Shown here piece after piece: positions 1 through 5,290 of a DNA stretch of 5,290 nucleotides. The stretch's first letter is position 1, and every line of letters starts with the position of its first letter. The position numbers were made by a program, and so were the translations under genes. A model generated the notes under the pieces. It ran no database searches. It was given only the letters and a program-made list of their open reading frames with translations, and was not told the DNA's origin. Location: assembly GCA_012513165.1 (NCBI GenBank), contig JAAZCT010000347.1, forward strand, positions 1-5,290. The letters are read 5' to 3'. This DNA comes from Actinomycetales bacterium (GTDB taxonomy: Bacteria; Actinomycetota; Actinomycetes; Propionibacteriales; Nocardioidaceae).

Positions 1-117
1 CGCGCAGACGACGCGGAAGTTAGTGAGAGCTTTGCTGCGGTGTGGGCCAGCGAAGACGTCAAAGAAGCGGCTCTGGCGCGCACCGAAAAGCGTGCACCAG
101 TCTTCCGGGGAGTCTGA
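1..117 (+). CDS. Enoyl-CoA hydratase/isomerase-like protein, C-terminal end only (partial)
   Basis: Frame 1 is open from the window edge to a TGA at 115-117 and encodes the last 38 residues of a protein that starts outside the window. The tail has an acidic helix, then SFAAVWASEDVKEA, then ARTEKRAPVFRG and the stop. A 'SED..E....EKR.P.F.G' ending is typical of crotonase-fold enoyl-CoA hydratases/isomerases, which hydrate the double bond of enoyl-CoA thioesters in beta-oxidation-like pathways. None of the catalytic core or oxyanion-hole region is in the window, so the assignment rests on the tail alone and the exact substrate cannot be stated. The next gene starts one base after the stop, so the two are probably co-transcribed and translationally coupled. 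Another crotonase-superfamily member is the main alternative. Confidence 0.68.
   Translation, partial: RADDAEVSESFAAVWASEDVKEAALARTEKRAPVFRGV
107..112 (+). promoter_or_regulatory. Ribosome binding site GGGGAG for the gene at 119
   Basis: GGGGAG lies six bases before the ATG at 119 and inside the last codons of the upstream gene. It decides the start: an in-frame ATG at 23 would give a protein 32 residues longer, but that extension would overlap most of the upstream coding tail and has no comparable site before it. Confidence 0.6.
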
Positions 118-118
118 C

Positions 119-574
119 ATGCCGGGGCTTGCCTTCGACGCGATCGACCGGCACGTGGTCGCTGGACGCGGTGATGAACTGTGCGTAGTGGGAGCCGAGA
201 TCTCGGTAACCTACATTGACTTGTTGGCGCACACAGCAGCACTCGGTGGGGGACTGTTGCGTCTAGGTGCAGTCGACGACGGTGGCATCGACCTAGATAT
301 TGCGCCTGACTGGGAACGGCTCTCGTATCTTTTGGCCCTAGTGCGATTGGGTCTGGCGCCTGATCAGAGTTCCTTGATCCGGGTAACCGGCAGCCCGGCG
401 CTGTTGCTCGTGGGAGAGGATTCGCTCCCGCTTGAAACCGTGGTGAAGATCGGACGGATCGATCCGGTTCCGGCGTCCAACTTTGACGACTCTCACTTGT
501 TGGACCGGTTGGTACCAACGGATCACGCTTGGTTGTCTGCGCTCCTAAGCGGCGCCACTATCACATTCGACTAG
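119..574 (+). CDS. Short protein resembling only the N-terminal part of an acyl-CoA synthetase (AMP-binding family)
   Basis: This encodes a 151-residue protein of uncertain function. Residues 6-19 (FDAIDRHVVAGRGD) match the 'YNA.DRHV.aGRGD' signature near the start of acetyl/propionyl-CoA synthetases. Residues 31-50 (TYIDLLAHTAALGGGLLRLG) and 66-80 (ERLSYLLALVRLGLA) follow the usual order of the N-terminal subdomain: 'tY.eLL......aggLr.LGv', then 'e....lLA..rlGa'. Members of that family run to about 500-650 residues and adenylate a carboxylic acid before CoA transfer. This one stops where the TSGTTG.PKG P-loop would come; residues 135-149 (TDHAW then LSGATIT) may be its degraded remnant. No adenylation core, C-terminal lid or catalytic lysine is present, so enzyme activity is unlikely. 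I found no continuation in other frames before the next gene. It could be a decayed gene, or a small stand-alone protein with a binding or regulatory role. It sits one base after an enoyl-CoA hydratase-like gene, which fits acyl-CoA metabolism. Confidence 0.6.
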   Translation: MPGLAFDAIDRHVVAGRGDELCVVGAEISVTYIDLLAHTAALGGGLLRLGAVDDGGIDLDIAPDWERLSYLLALVRLGLAPDQSSLIRVTGSPALLLVGEDSLPLETVVKIGRIDPVPASNFDDSHLLDRLVPTDHAWLSALLSGATITFD

Positions 575-632
575 TCCGACACGCTTGTGGATTTCTCCGC
601 AGGCGTTTGCCTAAACCTGACAGGATGGCTTC
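575..632 (+). other. Intergenic gap before the ABC transporter genes
   Basis: These 58 bases separate the ligase-like fragment from the ABC ATPase. They hold a short inverted repeat (AGGC-GTTT-GCCT, 601-612) with only four pairs and no T-run, too weak to call a terminator. The last 15 bases carry the AGGATGG block described as a separate feature. Nothing else is recognisable. Confidence 0.5.
618..632 (+). promoter_or_regulatory. AGGATGG block upstream of the ABC ATPase: ribosome binding site or leaderless extended -10
   Basis: TGA-CAGGAT-GGCTTC precedes the ATG at 633. AGGA at 622-625, seven bases from the start, can serve as a ribosome binding site. The same bases also fit an extended -10 (TGn followed by a hexamer ending AT) placed so that transcription would begin at or next to the ATG, as in the leaderless transcripts common in actinobacteria. 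No convincing -35 is visible at 16-18 bases spacing. A near-copy stands at the same distance before dxr. The sequence alone cannot separate the two readings. Confidence 0.35.
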
Positions 633-1547
633 ATGATCGAGGTCAAGAATCTAACCAAGTCCTACGGCGATTTCCGCGCCGTTGACGACATCAGCTTCAC
701 GTGCCGCTCTGGTGCGGTGACGGGCTTCTTAGGGCCGAACGGTGCCGGAAAGTCAACCGCGATGAGGATGATCGTCGGACTAACGCCGCCCACGTCTGGA
801 ACGGCAACGATTGGGGGAGTGAACTTCTCTGATATTCCGAACCCGGGCACTCAGGTGGGCGTGCTGCTGGATGCTTCGGCTCAACACGCGGGCCGCACCG
901 GCAGAGAGATCTTGATGCTCGGCTCCATCACGATGGGTCTTCCCAAACAGCGGGTCGACGAATTGCTCGAACTGGTCGGACTGACTGAGAAAGAGTCCAA
1001 AAGGCGGGTGCGCCACTACTCGTTGGGTATGCGTCAGCGCTTAGGTATCGCGCACGCGCTGCTTCCGGATCCGAAAGTTCTGATCCTTGACGAGCCAGTC
1101 AACGGCCTAGATCCAGCCGGCATCCACTGGATGCGCGGCCTTTTGCGTTACCAAGCTGAACGTGGAGGGACGGTGCTGCTGTCGAGCCACCTTTTGCACG
1201 AGATCGAAGTCATCGCGGATGACCTCATCGTGATCGGCAACGGACGGATTATTGCCCAAGGAGCCAAAGACGAGCTTTTGAAGGGCCAGGGCACGCTGGT
1301 GAGGGCCAAAGATCACGCCGCTCTCGGGACGGCACTTCGTGCGGCAAATCTAGAGTTCACAACTCATGGCGAAGACGGATTCACCGTGCAATCTACGCCT
1401 GAAGACGTTGGGCTTGTTGCCGCCCAAGCGACCGTTGCCTTAACCGAACTGCGCGATAGTGATGGCAGCAATCTTGAAGAACTGTTCCTGTCAATGACCA
1501 GTGAAACCCAACGCGGCACCACCTTCCCGATCGGAGCGAACGCATGA
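633..1547 (+). CDS. ABC-2 type transporter, ATP-binding subunit
   Basis: This is a 304-residue cytoplasmic ATPase that powers the membrane subunit encoded next. All nucleotide-binding motifs are present: Walker A GPNGAGKST at 34-42, signature SLGMRQ at 130-135, Walker B LILDEP at 150-155 with catalytic Glu154, D-loop NGLDPAG at 157-163 and switch His186. The Q-loop region reads GVLLDASAQHAGRTGRE (76-92). The usual Q-loop position appears to be occupied by Asp/Ala, as I recall for the BcrA/DrrA-like drug and antibiotic-export ATPases of actinobacteria, which often lack the classical glutamine there. Residues from about 225 to 290 form the C-terminal extension common in this group, ending in an 'LEELFLSMT' helix. 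The ATG start is preceded by AGGA at good spacing, and the protein begins with the canonical 'MIEVKNLTKSYG'. The substrate is unknown; resistance or lipid/peptide export is only a family-level possibility. Confidence 0.9.
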   Translation: MIEVKNLTKSYGDFRAVDDISFTCRSGAVTGFLGPNGAGKSTAMRMIVGLTPPTSGTATIGGVNFSDIPNPGTQVGVLLDASAQHAGRTGREILMLGSITMGLPKQRVDELLELVGLTEKESKRRVRHYSLGMRQRLGIAHALLPDPKVLILDEPVNGLDPAGIHWMRGLLRYQAERGGTVLLSSHLLHEIEVIADDLIVIGNGRIIAQGAKDELLKGQGTLVRAKDHAALGTALRAANLEFTTHGEDGFTVQSTPEDVGLVAAQATVALTELRDSDGSNLEELFLSMTSETQRGTTFPIGANA

Positions 1548-2338
1548 CGACGCTGCTGGAACCCACCATTGATCTCACCGCGCGAAAGGTCCCACTTCAC
1601 CGCCTTGTCGACGTCGAACTGCGCAAACTCATCGATACCCGAGCCGGCATGTGGCTTCTGATTCTGATCGGGGCAGTCATCGTTTTGGTCGAAGCGGTGC
1701 TCGTGATCACGGCGATCAATTTCGGAGAGGTTGCGCCCTGGTCTGTGATGTTCGCGGTGATGGCAACCCCCTTGGGGCTCTTGCTTGCTGTGCTAGGCGT
1801 CATGACTGTCACCAGCGAATGGGGTCAGCGAACCTCGTTGGTCACATTCTCGCTTGAACCGCGGCGAATGCGAGTGGTCCTCGCGAAGTTGTTGGCGGGC
1901 CTGTTGGCTACCGTTGTTTTGTTGCTCTTCACGCTCGTGTTTACCGCAGCGCTCAATCAGCTTCAGGCAACGATCATCGGCCAGGACGCGATTTGGGACG
2001 TTCCTCGAAGTCAGCTAGTCGGGTTCGGGATTCTGCACACGAGCGCTTTTTTCTTGGGCTTCTCGTTTGGGATGCTCATTCCAAACACGCCAGCGGCGCT
2101 CGTTGCGTATTTCGTATTCCGTTTCGTCGTGCCCGGCCTGCTTATGACGTTAGGCATGTTTTGGGACTGGTTTGCCCCTGTTGTCAACTGGGTGCACTTC
2201 AGCAACGCACTCGAAGCGGTCTTGGACGTGGCGCCCACGTCTGAAGCCTATTGGCATCTGGCGTCAGCGACCGGCTTGTGGGTCGTTTTGCCTTTGGTTC
2301 TGGGTTCGGTTCTGCTCGTGCGTCGAGAAATCAAGTAG
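1544..2338 (+). CDS. ABC-2 type transporter, membrane subunit
   Basis: This is a 264-residue integral membrane protein, partner of the preceding ATPase. Its ATG overlaps the ATPase stop as ATGA, with GGAG seven bases before the start, so translation is probably coupled. After a cytoplasmic N-terminus rich in basic residues (VELRKLIDTRAGMW, 24-37, a typical ABC-2 entry helix), hydrophobic segments lie at about 36-58, 69-90, 111-136, 159-179, 184-206 and 243-259, giving the usual six spans. The loop after the second span, SEWGQRTSLVTFSLEPRRMRV (91-111), matches the 'SEW..RT...TF...P.R..V' motif of ABC-2 permeases from drug/antibiotic and bacteriocin exporters. The protein ends in RREIK, again usual. 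Length is normal for the family, and two subunits would be expected per complex. The sequence gives no hint of the substrate. Confidence 0.86.
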   Translation: MTTLLEPTIDLTARKVPLHRLVDVELRKLIDTRAGMWLLILIGAVIVLVEAVLVITAINFGEVAPWSVMFAVMATPLGLLLAVLGVMTVTSEWGQRTSLVTFSLEPRRMRVVLAKLLAGLLATVVLLLFTLVFTAALNQLQATIIGQDAIWDVPRSQLVGFGILHTSAFFLGFSFGMLIPNTPAALVAYFVFRFVVPGLLMTLGMFWDWFAPVVNWVHFSNALEAVLDVAPTSEAYWHLASATGLWVVLPLVLGSVLLVRREIK

Positions 2339-2339
2339 C

Positions 2340-2353
2340 GTCAGCTCGCTGAC
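2340..2353 (+). terminator. Small hairpin just after the ABC operon, possible weak terminator
   Basis: GTCAGC (2340-2345) and GCTGAC (2348-2353) are perfect inverted copies separated by TC, so about five pairs with a CTCG tetraloop can form. It begins one base after the permease stop codon. There is no T-run behind it, so it is not a classical intrinsic terminator. Actinobacterial terminators often lack the T-run, but the stem is short. It may attenuate read-through into dxr or protect a 3' end, or it may mean nothing. Confidence 0.3.
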
Positions 2354-2386
2354 AACCATGTCTTGCGGCTCTGGTTTGCTGTGCCC

Positions 2387-2401
2387 TGCGAGAATGGTTC
2401 C
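2387..2401 (+). promoter_or_regulatory. GAGAATGG block upstream of dxr: ribosome binding site or leaderless extended -10
   Basis: TGC-GAGAAT-GGTTCC runs directly into the ATG at 2402. GAGAA, seven bases away, is only a poor ribosome binding site. GAGAAT with TGC before it resembles an extended -10 whose predicted transcript start would fall on the ATG, giving a leaderless dxr mRNA. The 63-base gap behind the ABC operon and the hairpin in it make a new promoter here plausible. No clear -35 is seen at standard spacing. Confidence 0.35.
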
Positions 2402-3607
2402 ATGCGTCGTGTCGTGATTCTTGGGTCAACTGGCTCAGTCGGAGTTCAAGCACTAGAACTCATTTCCGAAAAGCCCGATGAGTTCGACGTGGTCGCGCTT
2501 GCGGCTGGGGGAGCGAACCCCCAGTTGTTGGCCGAACAAGCACTCGACTTCAAGGTGGAAGTTCTCGCGATTGCACGAACGACTGCCGTTCAAGACGTCC
2601 AGCTAGCGCTCTATGCGGCTGCTCAGAAGCGGGGATGGTCTGAGGGCGAGTATTCGCTTCCGCGCATCGTCGCTGGACCTAGCGCGGCTGAGGACGCCGC
2701 AAGAGTACCGGCAGACGTGGTGTTGAACGCCATCACGGGGGCTGTCGGTTTAGGGCCCACCTTGGCGGCTTTAGAAACCGGAGTCACGCTGGCATTGGCG
2801 AACAAAGAGTCACTCATTATTGGTGGCGCTCTCGTGACTGGCGCTGCGAAACCTGGCCAAATCGTTCCGGTCGATTCGGAACACTCGGCCATCGCTCAGG
2901 CGCTGCGCGGCGAATCGATGGACGACGTGAAGCGTCTCGTGGTCACGGCAAGCGGTGGGCCGTTTCGCGGTTGGACGCGCGAAGAGTTGGAACCAGTCAC
3001 TCCCGAACAAGCTGCCGCCCATCCCACTTGGGATATGGGTCCGGTCATCACTATCAATTCGGCGACCTTGATCAACAAAGGCCTAGAAGTGATTGAAGCG
3101 CACCTATTATTTGGGCTTCCGATGGATCGAATCGATGTCGTGGTGCATCCTTCGTCCGTGGTTCATTCGATGGTCGAGTTCATCGATGGCTCCACGATGG
3201 TTCAAGCTTCACCGCCCGATATGCGGCTTCCGATCGCTTTGGGCCTTGATTGGCCACGTCGTATCAGCGGCGCGTCGTCGCCGTGCGATTGGACTGACCC
3301 TGTGACCTGGGAGTTCTTCCCCCTTGACGAAGAAACTTTCCCGGCAGTTGCGCTGGCTCGCACCGCCGGCGCGTTTGGCCGCACAGCTCCGGCCGTTTAC
3401 AACGCGGCAAACGAAGCGTGTGTTGCGGCGTTTATGGCGGGAACAATTTCTTTCCCTGACATTGTCGACCTGGTCGGCCAAGTAGTGGCCAACCACATCG
3501 AAACAGCCGACCCTGCTAGTGCGTTCACGCTCGAATCAGTGTTGTTGGCGGATAAGCAAGCACGGGCAGCCGTCGAGGTTCTGATCGCAGACGGGGCGAA
3601 TCGATGA
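2402..3607 (+). CDS. dxr: 1-deoxy-D-xylulose 5-phosphate reductoisomerase (MEP pathway)
   Basis: Dxr converts 1-deoxy-D-xylulose 5-phosphate to 2-C-methyl-D-erythritol 4-phosphate with NADPH and a divalent metal. It is the first committed step of isoprenoid synthesis and the target of fosmidomycin. The 401-residue protein is of family length. The NADPH-binding loop GSTGSVG is at 8-14 and ALANKESL at 131-138. Metal ligands are Asp158 and Glu160 (VDSEH) and Glu229. Substrate-binding residues are Ser184 (ASGGPFRG), His207 (HPTWDMG), and Ser220, Asn225 and Lys226 in [11 protein letters not shown]. The flexible active-site loop with Trp210, the PDMRLPIAL segment (272-280) and the C-terminal helical domain (YNAANE, 333-338) are all intact. 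A TTG at 2363 could extend the protein by 13 residues, but the conserved family start is '[12 protein letters not shown]', so ATG 2402 is chosen. The stop overlaps the next gene as ATGA. Confidence 0.97.
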   Translation: MRRVVILGSTGSVGVQALELISEKPDEFDVVALAAGGANPQLLAEQALDFKVEVLAIARTTAVQDVQLALYAAAQKRGWSEGEYSLPRIVAGPSAAEDAARVPADVVLNAITGAVGLGPTLAALETGVTLALANKESLIIGGALVTGAAKPGQIVPVDSEHSAIAQALRGESMDDVKRLVVTASGGPFRGWTREELEPVTPEQAAAHPTWDMGPVITINSATLINKGLEVIEAHLLFGLPMDRIDVVVHPSSVVHSMVEFIDGSTMVQASPPDMRLPIALGLDWPRRISGASSPCDWTDPVTWEFFPLDEETFPAVALARTAGAFGRTAPAVYNAANEACVAAFMAGTISFPDIVDLVGQVVANHIETADPASAFTLESVLLADKQARAAVEVLIADGANR

Positions 3608-4923
3608 ACGAATCGGTCATGTACGCGATCGGTGTCATCGCTTTCGTCGTCGGTATCGCCGCCTCCATCGCTTTGCACGAGGTCGGACACATGTGTCCGG
3701 CGAAGAAGTTCGGTATGAAAGTCACGAAGTTCTTCGTCGGGTTTGGCAAGACCTTGTGGTCTACCCGCCGCGGCGAGACTGAATACGGAATTAAGGCGAT
3801 ACCGCTTGGTGGTTTCGTCAAGATTGGCGGAATGGTGCCGCCCGATGCGGATCACGCTGCAGCGAGCGCTGATGGACACCACCAGGTTCGTGATACGAAC
3901 ACTGGGCTCTTTACGCAATGGGCGAGCGAGGCCCGCGAAGTTGAGTATGAAGACGTCGCCCCAGAAGACTACGATCGTCTCTTTTATCGCAAGCCTTGGT
4001 GGCAAAAGGTCATCGTGATGGTCGGAGGACCCACGGTCAACTTGTTGATCGCAACGGTTCTGTTCTCCATTTCTTTTATGGCTTTTGGCGTCGCGATGCC
4101 GTCACTGACTGTGTCCGCAGTTTCTGATTGCGCCATGAGCGATCAAGAAGCGCCGCGGGCCTGCACCGACGAGGACCCCGTAACGCCAGCAGTGAAGGCC
4201 GGCTTACAGCCCGGCGACACCTTTGTCAGCATCAACGGACAGAACGTTGACGATTGGGAAACCGTCGTACGCCAGATCCGTGAAAATGGCGACAAACCAG
4301 CCACGATCGTGTTCGAACGCGATGGAAAAACTATGGAGGAGACGGTCAACACGACGGTCCTGGCGAGGGTGTCACTCGACGACCCAGACAAGGTCGAAAC
4401 CGTCGGCTTCCTTGGCGTCACGCCCGAGTTCGAAACCGTCCGTCAGGGTCCCATGTTCGTCGCTACCGAGATGTGGGATTTGAGCATCCGAAGTGGTCAA
4501 GCGATCCTGACGCTACCCGTCCGCATGATCGATGTAGGCAAGGCTGCGTTCGGGGCTGAACGCCCGGTCGACGGCCCGATCGGGGTGGTGGGTGCCAGCA
4601 GGGTCGCCGGCGAGTTAGTGACCTACGATAAGCCGACGTTGGCACTTGGCACCCAGCGGATCATCGGCTTGTTGGCCTCCCTGAACCTGTTCCTCTGGCT
4701 GTTCAACCTGATACCTTTGCTCCCACTCGATGGCGGCCATATCGCAGGAGCGCTGTGGGAAGGCATTCGCAAGAAGTGGGCTAACCTGCGAGGCAAGCCA
4801 GATCCGGGGCACGTCGACGTAGCCAAACTCCTGCCCTTGGCCTACGGGGTGGGGCTCGTCCTTATGATCATGGGTGTGGTTTTGATTTATGCCGATATCG
4901 TGAATCCAGTGAGGTTGACATGA
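3604..4923 (+). CDS. rip1: Site-2 family intramembrane zinc metalloprotease, Rip1/RseP-like
   Basis: This 439-residue membrane protease belongs to the M50 family, which cuts membrane-spanning substrates inside the bilayer. Known substrates of relatives are anti-sigma factors (RseA in E. coli; RskA and RslA for M. tuberculosis Rip1). The zinc site HEVGH is at 25-29 in the first span, and the third ligand Asp376 lies in [11 protein letters not shown] (368-378). Other spans are at about 136-163, 353-375 and 409-432. Residues 44-70 carry the actinobacterial conserved stretch ([18 protein letters not shown] and on), and GGP at 141-143 begins the second span. A PDZ domain, probably at about 168-255, contains [18 protein letters not shown] (196-213). 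Two cysteines (176, 187) sit just before it. The variable stretch 81-128 is acidic with several histidines. The ATG overlaps the dxr stop; GGGG seven bases upstream is a fair ribosome binding site. Met6 is a possible alternative start. Its own substrate cannot be told from the window. I use rip1 by homology and position; rseP is the equivalent name. Confidence 0.92.
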   Translation: MNESVMYAIGVIAFVVGIAASIALHEVGHMCPAKKFGMKVTKFFVGFGKTLWSTRRGETEYGIKAIPLGGFVKIGGMVPPDADHAAASADGHHQVRDTNTGLFTQWASEAREVEYEDVAPEDYDRLFYRKPWWQKVIVMVGGPTVNLLIATVLFSISFMAFGVAMPSLTVSAVSDCAMSDQEAPRACTDEDPVTPAVKAGLQPGDTFVSINGQNVDDWETVVRQIRENGDKPATIVFERDGKTMEETVNTTVLARVSLDDPDKVETVGFLGVTPEFETVRQGPMFVATEMWDLSIRSGQAILTLPVRMIDVGKAAFGAERPVDGPIGVVGASRVAGELVTYDKPTLALGTQRIIGLLASLNLFLWLFNLIPLLPLDGGHIAGALWEGIRKKWANLRGKPDPGHVDVAKLLPLAYGVGLVLMIMGVVLIYADIVNPVRLT

Positions 4924-5290
4924 CAGATACCAGCTCAGTTTCGCTTGGGATGCCCGAGGCGCCGCCACCAGTTTTAGCTCCGCGTCGTCCTACTCGCAAG
5001 ATTCAGGTGGGGAAGGTTGCCGTTGGCGGAGACGCTCCGATCTCAGTTCAGTCGATGACCACCACACTCACCTCCGACGTCAACTCGACGCTGCAACAAA
5101 TCGCCGAGCTCACGGCCGCAGGCTGTGACATCGTTCGCGTCGCGTGCCCGAGTCAAGACGACGCTGACGCACTTGCTGAGATCGCACGCAAATCTCAGAT
5201 TCCAGTGATCGCCGATATCCACTTCCAGCCGAAGTACGTATTTGCAGCGATTGATGCTGGCTGTGCCGCGGTGCGGGTGAACCCTGGAAA
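4920..5290 (+). CDS. ispG: 4-hydroxy-3-methylbut-2-en-1-yl diphosphate synthase, N-terminal part (cut by window edge)
   Basis: IspG (GcpE) reduces methylerythritol cyclodiphosphate to HMBPP with a [4Fe-4S] cluster, the penultimate MEP pathway step. The window holds 123 complete codons of an expected 370-390. After a Pro-rich N-terminus of about 20 residues comes the TIM-barrel start: [20 protein letters not shown] (26-45), then [20 protein letters not shown] (46-65), [15 protein letters not shown] (71-85), [18 protein letters not shown] (94-111) and AAVRVNPG (116-123), all signature blocks of the family. The cluster-binding cysteines lie in the C-terminal domain outside the window, so integrity of the active site cannot be judged. 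The start overlaps the protease stop as ATGA; GTGAGG (4909-4914), five bases before the ATG, supports it. An internal ATG at 4950 is a weaker alternative. A cysteine (Cys76) occupies the 'VAVP' position, where valine is common. Confidence 0.96.
   Translation, partial: MTDTSSVSLGMPEAPPPVLAPRRPTRKIQVGKVAVGGDAPISVQSMTTTLTSDVNSTLQQIAELTAAGCDIVRVACPSQDDADALAEIARKSQIPVIADIHFQPKYVFAAIDAGCAAVRVNPG

Noticed and set aside
23..118. Upstream ATG at 23 as the start of the ligase-like gene
   Set aside because: The added 32 residues are low-complexity and basic, unlike the family, and overlap the well-formed hydratase tail in another frame. ATG 119 has a clear GGGGAG site and leads straight into the DRHV motif.
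585..612. TTGTGG (585-590) and TTGCCT (607-612) as a -35/-10 promoter pair
   Set aside because: Spacing is 16 but the -10 matches the consensus poorly, so it is no better than background.
601..616. Overlapping short dyads AGGC-GTTT-GCCT and GTTT-GCCT-AAAC before the ABC ATPase as an operator or terminator
   Set aside because: Each has only four base pairs, the two exclude one another, and there is no T-run. Such dyads are expected by chance.
574..632. Frameshifted continuation of the acyl-CoA synthetase after 574
   Set aside because: None of the three forward frames in the gap gives residues resembling the TSGTTG.PKG or following blocks, and the next gene is an unrelated ATPase. The missing part is absent, not merely out of frame.
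2363..2401. TTG start at 2363 giving Dxr 13 extra residues
   Set aside because: The extra residues are not part of the family's conserved start; the NADPH loop normally lies within the first 15 or so residues, as it does from ATG 2402.
3397..4005. Long minus-strand open frame (202 residues) across the dxr/protease junction
   Set aside because: It lies wholly opposite two well-conserved genes, and its translation shows no recognisable domain and is rich in Arg, Thr and Ser as expected for a shadow frame.
5145..5149. Cys76 in IspG as an extra iron-sulfur ligand
   Set aside because: The known cluster ligands are in the C-terminal domain. A single cysteine in a buried barrel strand where valine is usual is a mild substitution with no supporting pattern.

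Overview
The window looks like ordinary chromosomal DNA from an actinomycete (Actinomycetota). I infer this from gene order and protein character. dxr, a site-2 protease of the Rip1 type and ispG follow one another head to tail, the arrangement known from mycobacteria and many other actinobacteria. The protease carries the actinobacterial [27 protein letters not shown] stretch after its HExxH motif. GC content is moderately high, and genes overlap by ATGA. The family cannot be fixed from this sequence; Propionibacteriales or a neighbouring order is a guess.

Layout: every gene is on the + strand. Bases 1-117 are the last 38 codons of a gene whose end resembles enoyl-CoA hydratases. One base after its stop, with a good ribosome binding site, starts a 151-residue protein (119-574). 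It looks like only the N-terminal part of an acetyl/propionyl-CoA synthetase-type enzyme and ends where the adenylation P-loop should be. After a 58-base gap comes an ABC-2 type exporter: ATPase (633-1547) and membrane subunit (1544-2338), coupled by ATGA. After a 63-base gap holding a small hairpin comes the isoprenoid block: dxr (2402-3607), rip1/rseP-like protease (3604-4923) and ispG (from 4920, cut by the window edge). Each is joined to the next by an ATGA overlap.

How the genes work together: Dxr and IspG catalyse the second and the penultimate steps of the MEP pathway to isopentenyl/dimethylallyl diphosphate, the precursors of quinone side chains, carotenoids and the lipid carrier for cell-wall synthesis. 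The protease between them is a membrane-embedded zinc enzyme that cleaves transmembrane proteins such as anti-sigma factors. Its position links it to the isoprenoid genes by expression, not by a shared reaction. The ABC exporter's substrate is unknown. The first two genes point to acyl-CoA metabolism upstream.

I saw no tRNA, rRNA, CRISPR array, insertion sequence, phage gene or long repeat, and I do not see a new multi-gene system. The items most worth a second look are the truncated ligase-like gene and a matching promoter/ribosome-binding-site-like block placed at the same distance before both the ABC ATPase and dxr.
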